DNA of 29,272 nt from CALXXL01 sp034926605 (GTDB taxonomy: Bacteria; Verrucomicrobiota; Lentisphaeria; Victivallales; Victivallaceae). This document shows, in pieces, positions 24,450-29,272 of this stretch (position 1 is the first letter of the stretch; each line of letters opens with the position of its first letter). Made by a program: the position numbers and the translations under genes. The notes under the pieces are model-generated. The model was not told the origin of the DNA. It was given only the letters and a program-made list of their open reading frames with translations, and ran no database searches. The stretch is taken from positions 1 to 29,272 of the forward strand of contig JAYFQV010000021.1 in NCBI GenBank assembly GCA_034926605.1. The letters are read 5' to 3'.

Positions 24450-27143
24450 TCAGCAGTATAATGATTCCGCGACGGCTTTCAGCGCCTGGAGGTCGATCTT
24501 GCCGGACCCGAGCAGCGGTATCGCTTGGACCAAATGGAAATCCTCCTTGCGGGGTATCCAAAGATTTGGCAGTCCTTTGGTGCGCAGTTCCTCGGTAAGC
24601 GCCGCCGCGTCCAGCTCCGGCACCGCATGTATGACCACCAGCCGTTCGCCGCGCTTTTCGTCGGCCACGCTGGTCACCGCCAGCACCCGGCCCTCGGCGG
24701 CCAGCAGTTCGTTGAGGTGAAGCTCCACCAGTTCGTCCGGGACCATCTCTCCACTGATCTTGCTGAAGCGCGAGAGCCGGCCGGTGATGGTGATGTAGCC
24801 GCGTTCGTCCATCGAAGCTATGTCTCCGGTATTGTAGAATCCGTTGATGATCACCTTGCTGGTGGCCTCCGGATCGTTCAGGTATCCCTGCATGACCACG
24901 CCGCCCTTCACCAGCAGTACGCCTTCCTCGTCCGGTTGGCACATCTTGCCGGTCTCCTGATTTACGATCTTTACAAACAGCCCCGGCATCGGAACCCCGA
25001 TGCTGCCCGGTCTTCCCGCCTCCCGTCCGAGCTCGAACGAGTTCAGCGCCAGATTGATCGACACGATGGGCGCAAGTTCGGTGCATCCATATCCCTCCAC
25101 CACCGCCAATCCGGTCAGCCGGCGAAAGTTTTCCGCGATGTCGCGGCGCAGTTTTTCGCCGCCGGTGATGGTCAGCCGCAACGTGGATAACTGCTCCCGG
25201 GTGCAGCGGCGCATGTAGGTCTGCAGAAAAGTCGGGGTGGCCATGATCATGGTCAACTTGTGCTGCTGGATGGCTTCGCCGGTGAATGCCGCGTCCAGCG
25301 GGTTCGGAACAAACACCACCTGGCTGCGTGCCATGGTCGGCACCCAGAAGCCCACCGTCAGCCCGAAGGCGTGGAACAGCGGCAGGTTCCCCAGCAAACG
25401 GTCTTTGCGTGACCAGCCGATCACCCGGAAGAAGCTGAAGAAATCGCAATTTATGTTGCGGTGGGAAAGCATCACGCCCTTGGGTACTCCGCTGGAGCCG
25501 CTGGAAAACAGCAGTATCGCGGTGCGGAACACGTCTTTGTATGACTTGCGGCTGAACAGCCAGCCCAGAGTCCGGCGCGGCAGCATCGCCAGCGCCAGCA
25601 TCATGCCGACTTTGTCCCAACTTGTCACCGTGGAGGCCATGTCTTCCAGACAAACCATGCCCGGTTCCTTTTCCAGTTTCAGTTTGTCCAGAAACTTGCG
25701 GCTGGTCAGCACGGTTTTCACGCAGGCTTTCTCCAGCGCCTTCCGGCGTATTGCCGCGCCGCTGGTGTAGTTGACCAGCGCCGGTGTGCGGTCTGCGAAA
25801 AGAACCGCGAATATCGCGGCGGCGGCAGTGGTGCAATTCGGCAGCATCACCCCGACATATTTCTCGGTTTCCGGCGCCAGTTTTCGTATTTTGCGGCTAA
25901 GGATCAGCGCCTTAAGCGCCATCATGAAGTCTGGCACGCCTTTTTCTTTTGCGTCGCAATAGGTGCGTTCGAACGGGAACAGCCGCGCGTTGCGCAGCAG
26001 CTGGTAGTGGATCGGCATCTCCCGGTACTGGCGGCCCATTTCCACTTCGGCGCCCATTTCATGCAGAACCTGGCGCATTTCGAAGCCGCTTAGGTGGCGG
26101 TCGATCGGGTTGCCGACCGAGATGGATGCCAGCATCGGATAATAGAGCACCTTGTTCAGGCGCAGCTTGCCCTGGTCGATATTCAGCAGCGGGCCGTGCA
26201 GCAGCCCCAGCCATATCGGTATCACCGGCACGTCCACCGGGCCGAGCAGTTCGTCGATGGAGCCGCGGAAGGTCTGCATGATGCCGTTGGGGCTTACCTT
26301 ACCCTCCGGGAACACCGTCACCAGTTCTCCGTTGAGCAACGCGCGGCGAAGATTTTCCCGCAGCTGGAGCATCTCCTTGGCCTTGCCGCGGCCCGGCACT
26401 TTCCATACGCCGAATATTTTGAATATGAGCCGTAGCGGCCACGGCTCGAAAAATGATTCATGAATCATGAACTGGATGCGGCGCGGAGTGGCGCACAGCA
26501 GAATCAGCGCATCGAGGATCGAAACATGGTTCGCCATCAATAAAGCCCCGGAATTGTCCGGTATGCGCTGGGTGTTGAACAGTACCACTCGGTAGATGGT
26601 GTGGGTTAGAATCAACGCAAAAAGACGCATCCACAGATACGGCACGAAACAGCTTACCGCCATGCAGCCGGCCAGATATAGCCAGTAAAGCCACCACCAC
26701 CATTGATCCGGCATTCTCCATACATGCAGCGATACGATGCCGCATGACAGCGCAAACGCGAAGGCGGCGATCGCCGCGCCGAGGAATCTGCCGCGGATGC
26801 GTTCCGAGCCGCCGAGTGCCGCCAGGATTCCGGCGCCGCCGGCGCCGAGTGCGGGGCAGGCCACCCAGAACATCCACCAGTCGTCCTTGTACTCATAGCC
26901 AAGCCCGAGCATGGTCAACCCCAGCGCCAGTAACGGCAGCACCACGCCGGAGCGCCACTCGCGGCGGACGTAGAAGGTGATGAATCCTCCGGCCACAAAC
27001 CCGGCGGAGGCGAGAATCAGAAAAATCGGAATGGTGTCCCAGATAAGAAATTTGGGGTCGGAATAGGTGATTCCGGCAAGTACTGCGCCGCCGCCGAGAA
27101 ACACCGTGATGAACAGCCAGTTCACAAAAAGATTATTTTTCAT
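24450..27143 (-). CDS. Fused membrane-acyltransferase/acyl-ACP synthetase (Aas-like)
   Basis: This 897-residue, three-part protein starts with about six membrane helices (1-190). A PlsC-type acyltransferase follows at about 195-400, with the HX4D motif in ANHVSILDA and FPEGKVSPNG. The rest (about 400-897) is an AMP-forming acyl-CoA/acyl-ACP synthetase with the phosphate-binding SSGSSGVPKGVMLSHRN, GYGCTELAP, YNTGDIASMDERGY and GSGKIDLQAL. E. coli Aas (719 residues) recycles 2-acyl-lysophosphatidylethanolamine using fatty acid activated on ACP. The same role is inferred here. The membrane part differs from an LplT-type transporter, being too short. The gene lies opposed between phage-like genes. 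Confidence 0.9.
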   Translation of the reverse strand: MKNNLFVNWLFITVFLGGGAVLAGITYSDPKFLIWDTIPIFLILASAGFVAGGFITFYVRREWRSGVVLPLLALGLTMLGLGYEYKDDWWMFWVACPALGAGGAGILAALGGSERIRGRFLGAAIAAFAFALSCGIVSLHVWRMPDQWWWWLYWLYLAGCMAVSCFVPYLWMRLFALILTHTIYRVVLFNTQRIPDNSGALLMANHVSILDALILLCATPRRIQFMIHESFFEPWPLRLIFKIFGVWKVPGRGKAKEMLQLRENLRRALLNGELVTVFPEGKVSPNGIMQTFRGSIDELLGPVDVPVIPIWLGLLHGPLLNIDQGKLRLNKVLYYPMLASISVGNPIDRHLSGFEMRQVLHEMGAEVEMGRQYREMPIHYQLLRNARLFPFERTYCDAKEKGVPDFMMALKALILSRKIRKLAPETEKYVGVMLPNCTTAAAAIFAVLFADRTPALVNYTSGAAIRRKALEKACVKTVLTSRKFLDKLKLEKEPGMVCLEDMASTVTSWDKVGMMLALAMLPRRTLGWLFSRKSYKDVFRTAILLFSSGSSGVPKGVMLSHRNINCDFFSFFRVIGWSRKDRLLGNLPLFHAFGLTVGFWVPTMARSQVVFVPNPLDAAFTGEAIQQHKLTMIMATPTFLQTYMRRCTREQLSTLRLTITGGEKLRRDIAENFRRLTGLAVVEGYGCTELAPIVSINLALNSFELGREAGRPGSIGVPMPGLFVKIVNQETGKMCQPDEEGVLLVKGGVVMQGYLNDPEATSKVIINGFYNTGDIASMDERGYITITGRLSRFSKISGEMVPDELVELHLNELLAAEGRVLAVTSVADEKRGERLVVIHAVPELDAAALTEELRTKGLPNLWIPRKEDFHLVQAIPLLGSGKIDLQALKAVAESLYC

Positions 27144-27175
27144 TCGCTACCCTGATTTTATGCAAACAATCTTTT

Positions 27176-27203
27176 AATGTAATTCAAAAAATCAGATTAT
27201 CAA
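27176..27203 (-). promoter_or_regulatory. Candidate promoter of the aas-like gene
   Basis: On the minus strand, TTGATA (27198-27203), a 16-base spacer and TACATT (27176-27181) lie 32 bases before the start codon. The surrounding DNA is AT-rich compared with the genes. Confidence 0.35.
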
Positions 27204-27260
27204 GTGTTAATGGCGCGCATTGCCGCCCAAAATGGTGTTTCAATCCAGAATTTTCCAATG

Positions 27261-27292
27261 GCGGTTGACAATCCGATATTCCGTCGAACCGC
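27261..27292. promoter_or_regulatory. Imperfect inverted repeat, possible operator before the virion-like cassette
   Basis: GCGGTTGAC (27261-27269), 13 bases, then GTCGAACCGC (27283-27292): arms that pair except for one bulged base. The left arm shares GGCGGTTGAC with the repeat before the terminase gene. It lies about 20 bases before the start codon at 27313. No matching -10 follows the TTGACA in it. Confidence 0.3.
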
Positions 27293-27312
27293 AAATTACA
27301 GGAGTGCCCATT

Positions 27313-28536
27313 ATGAAAATAATCCAAACGGCCGCACCGTCCCTGAGCTGGGTAGTTTCCGGCGAAGTGCGTTGCTCGACCCGCTTTCGGGTGGTCGGTT
27401 GCGATGCCGCGGCGGCGGAGCTGCTGGCGGGAGCGGTGGGGGATAATATGCCTTTGCGGGCAGCCGCCGACCATGACGCTCTGGAACGAGATGCATCGCT
27501 TATGGTGACCGATTTTTCAATCGACGAAGAAGGCGAGACCGGTTTTTTATTGAAATTCAACGGACGTCGGCGCGCGGAGGGGTTGGAGCTGCGCAGCGGG
27601 ATATCCGAGGAACTGACAGGCGAGGGCGAAACCTTGAAGCGGGCGGAGTTTGTGTTGCCGTCGGCGCTGCGGGCGGCGAGGCTGCCGGCTCCGGGCGACG
27701 CGGCGGAATGGGCGGGAGACGGGTTCCTGTGCGTGGAGAGGAGTGTGGAGACTCCACACGGCGGCGAGATTAAAATCAAACTGACGGCAAAGCGGCTGGA
27801 CGCGGTCCGGTTGCTGTCGGTCTCGTCCGGCGAACAGCATCTCGGTTACAATGCGCTGGGCGTGCGCCGCCGCAACCGGACATGGCATGGCGTTTGGAGC
27901 GTTCCGGCGCGGCTGCTGGCCGATTTTCCTTACGCACCGGGCGGGTCCGCCGAGGATTGGGCTGCCGACAACACCATCATAACCAGCATGGAGATGTCTC
28001 CGCTCTCCAACCTCGAATACCGGATAACGCTGGAAGCACGCGACCTCGGGGGGTGGTTCAGCACCACCCGCATCGGCATGAGCGGCGACGATCGCAGCAA
28101 TCTTGCCGATCGAGTGGATGTGGAGATCACGTTCGGCGAACTGCGCATATCGGCCGCCGAAGCCGGTTGGCGGCTCAACGAACGGGGATACCATGAGGCA
28201 CTGGCCGGTTGGGACGCCTCGAAATGTCCGGTGGCGCTGGCCGCCGGGGACCGCTGCGCCAAATACGATCGCCCCCTCAAGACCATGGTTGCCCGCGAAA
28301 CCCGCTATTACTCCGGCTCCACCGGCGAAAATCTGGAACTGGTCGCCAATTGGCGTGCCGACGGCTCCATTCATTCGGGCAAGGTCGGCAATTTGACCGC
28401 AAAATGGCTGAAGGCCGAGATCCGCGCTGCCGACACCGCCGACAATTCCGGCCGCATATTTACCCGGATCGACCGTTACTACCGGCTGCCGCCGGAGGGC
28501 GAAGAGTGGAATGCCGCCTACTGGGATGCGAGGTGA
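27313..28536 (+). CDS. Protein of unknown function, possibly phage virion-related
   Basis: This is a 407-residue protein I do not recognise. It has no signal peptide or membrane segment. The composition suggests beta-rich folding: alternating strands such as RITLEARDLGGWFSTTRIG, VDVEITFGELRIS and LELVANWRADGSI. The C-terminus is DRYYRLPPEGEEWNAAYWD. ATG 27313 is chosen because CAGGAG lies just upstream; an in-frame ATG at 27220 would run through the inverted repeat. The next gene starts 3 bases after its stop, as in morphogenesis operons. The only hints of virion origin are the nearby terminase, the tight packing and the beta-rich look, so this is inference. Confidence 0.6.
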   Translation: MKIIQTAAPSLSWVVSGEVRCSTRFRVVGCDAAAAELLAGAVGDNMPLRAAADHDALERDASLMVTDFSIDEEGETGFLLKFNGRRRAEGLELRSGISEELTGEGETLKRAEFVLPSALRAARLPAPGDAAEWAGDGFLCVERSVETPHGGEIKIKLTAKRLDAVRLLSVSSGEQHLGYNALGVRRRNRTWHGVWSVPARLLADFPYAPGGSAEDWAADNTIITSMEMSPLSNLEYRITLEARDLGGWFSTTRIGMSGDDRSNLADRVDVEITFGELRISAAEAGWRLNERGYHEALAGWDASKCPVALAAGDRCAKYDRPLKTMVARETRYYSGSTGENLELVANWRADGSIHSGKVGNLTAKWLKAEIRAADTADNSGRIFTRIDRYYRLPPEGEEWNAAYWDAR

Positions 28537-28539
28537 AAA

Positions 28540-29100
28540 ATGGTGGATATTCGGATGGAAGATATGGAGCAGGAACTGTTCATGCTGTCGGAAAAAATCA
28601 CGGCTCTATCCGATCGGGTACAGCGCCAGCAGCCGGTGGCCGGACACAACATGGTGTTTGAGTCGACAGAGCGCGGTATCGTGATCGGGCAAGCCCCGAC
28701 CGCCGGAGTCGCGCCCGTTTATAGCGGCGATTTTACACTGATCATCACCGAGACCCCGGCTGGAACCGATGTCCCGGCAGCGGCGGTTGTAGACCTTGAA
28801 CGCGGGCAAAATTCTACGGTCGCGGGCCTTGTCGGCGTCACCGGATATTCCAGTGTGCCTGTTCCTCGTTACGACTTCACTGTAATGGACGGAGACACCA
28901 TTGTCTATATGCGAACGACCCTATCAAATAACGTCGTGACTCCCGAGATCATGCTGACGCAAACGACCATTCCGTATTATACGACGCTTTATGACGTCAT
29001 TGAGATCGGCAGGGTGCATTATTCCGTGACCAGTGGCGCACTGACGTTGGAGCAGTCGTGGCGGGGCGGGATGCGTACCATCGAATACCGGTGGTGGTAG
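28540..29100 (+). CDS. Protein of unknown function, possible phage tail or fibre component
   Basis: This 186-residue protein opens with a short predicted coiled coil (MEDMEQELFMLSEKITALSD) and continues as a beta-rich domain with many Thr and Val. Its end, IEIGRVHYSVTSGALTLEQSWRGG, resembles the small C-terminal modules seen in phage tail-fibre and baseplate proteins, by impression rather than a named family. Its GAGGTG ribosome-binding site is formed by the last codons and stop of the preceding gene, so the two are coupled. By eye, 28880-29030 is less GC-rich than the housekeeping genes, which might mark foreign origin. No enzyme motif is present. Confidence 0.6.
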   Translation: MVDIRMEDMEQELFMLSEKITALSDRVQRQQPVAGHNMVFESTERGIVIGQAPTAGVAPVYSGDFTLIITETPAGTDVPAAAVVDLERGQNSTVAGLVGVTGYSSVPVPRYDFTVMDGDTIVYMRTTLSNNVVTPEIMLTQTTIPYYTTLYDVIEIGRVHYSVTSGALTLEQSWRGGMRTIEYRWW

Positions 29101-29101
29101 C

Positions 29102-29272
29102 ATGGGCTGGCAATATTACGGCCCGGAGGCGATCGCCGCCGCCGATCCCGTTGATGTGCTGCGCGAACTTGTGGCCGCCTGCGCGGAGCGCGGACGTGTT
29201 ATCAGTTTAGCCTCCGGGTTTCTGCGGTGGAATCAGATACGCACCCTGGTAGCGGACTTGGATGAATGGATA
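29102..29272 (+). CDS. Partial gene of unknown function, cut by the window end
   Basis: An open frame of 57 codons runs from the ATG one base after the preceding stop to the edge of the window without a stop. It begins MGWQYYGPEAIAAADPVDVL and looks soluble and alpha-helical. GGTGG 4 bases before the ATG is a weak ribosome-binding site. It continues the 27313 cassette on the same strand. Function cannot be read from this fragment. Confidence 0.5.
   Translation, partial: MGWQYYGPEAIAAADPVDVLRELVAACAERGRVISLASGFLRWNQIRTLVADLDEWI

Noticed and set aside
27265..27270. Perfect TTGACA as -35 before the 27313 gene
   Set aside because: The nearest AT-rich hexamer is more than 20 bases away. The string is better explained as an arm of the inverted repeat.
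29102..29272. Naming the last partial gene as a tail fibre
   Set aside because: Only 57 residues are available with no diagnostic motif, so it was left as unknown.

Overview
The window reads as chromosomal DNA from an anaerobic, GC-rich bacterium. The mix points to the PVC superphylum, most likely a Lentisphaerota/Victivallis-like organism: a Gfo/Idh/MocA dehydrogenase with a mid-protein Cys cluster, an SGNH esterase, an FtsK with a long Ala/Pro linker, an HPr with a Firmicutes-type Ser site, and a sensory [FeFe]-hydrogenase. This assignment is inference from gene style; no rRNA or marker gene settles it. Coding density is very high and no gene-free stretch exceeds about 210 bases. The gaps hold tRNA, promoter, terminator or inverted-repeat signals.

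Layout, left to right. 90-163: tRNA-Arg(ACG). 314-1105: ferredoxin-nitroreductase. 1045-4371 (minus): ptsH-ptsI followed by a GT87-type membrane glycosyltransferase. 4539-6918 (plus): O-acetylhomoserine sulfhydrylase and an SGNH esterase. 6902-10777 (minus): an aroQ-accB-accC-asp23-amaP-maf operon. 10849-14332 (minus): ftsK then a RodZ-like gene, ended by a clear terminator. 14505-15821 (plus): a YihY/BrkB membrane protein. 15892-17160 (minus): a Gfo/Idh/MocA dehydrogenase. 17370-19226 (plus): a LysM lipoprotein, a terminator, then ispD. 19266-23066 (minus): a methyltransferase, a PAS-containing group C-type [FeFe]-hydrogenase, and a SpoIIE/PP2C phosphatase overlapping it by 4 bp. 23178-24434 (plus): a lone phage-type large terminase. 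24450-27143 (minus): an Aas-type acyltransferase/acyl-ACP synthetase. 27313-29272 (plus): three tightly packed unknown genes that look virion-related, the last cut by the window end.

Most of the window is housekeeping: fatty-acid initiation (accBC with the Asp23-family partner), isoprenoid and shikimate steps, sulfur amino-acid synthesis, division and envelope functions, and PTS phosphocarriers. Two regions stand out. The first is the hydrogenase-phosphatase pair. Its H-cluster keeps all four cysteine ligands, but the proton-transfer Cys is Ala and the L2 Met is Gly. It also carries an extra Fe-S motif and a PAS domain, so it is best read as an H2 or redox sensor signalling through protein dephosphorylation. 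The second is the separated phage-type genes: an intact terminase with no portal or capsid gene beside it, then, beyond an opposed lipid gene, a virion-like cassette. Related inverted repeats lie before both parts.

Promoters read by eye follow one pattern: a TTG-initial -35, a 16-17 bp spacer, and usually TATATT, TATAGT or TATAAT. At aroQ, the RodZ-like gene and the dehydrogenase gene, the -10 lies only 8-11 bases from the start codon, which suggests leaderless mRNAs.
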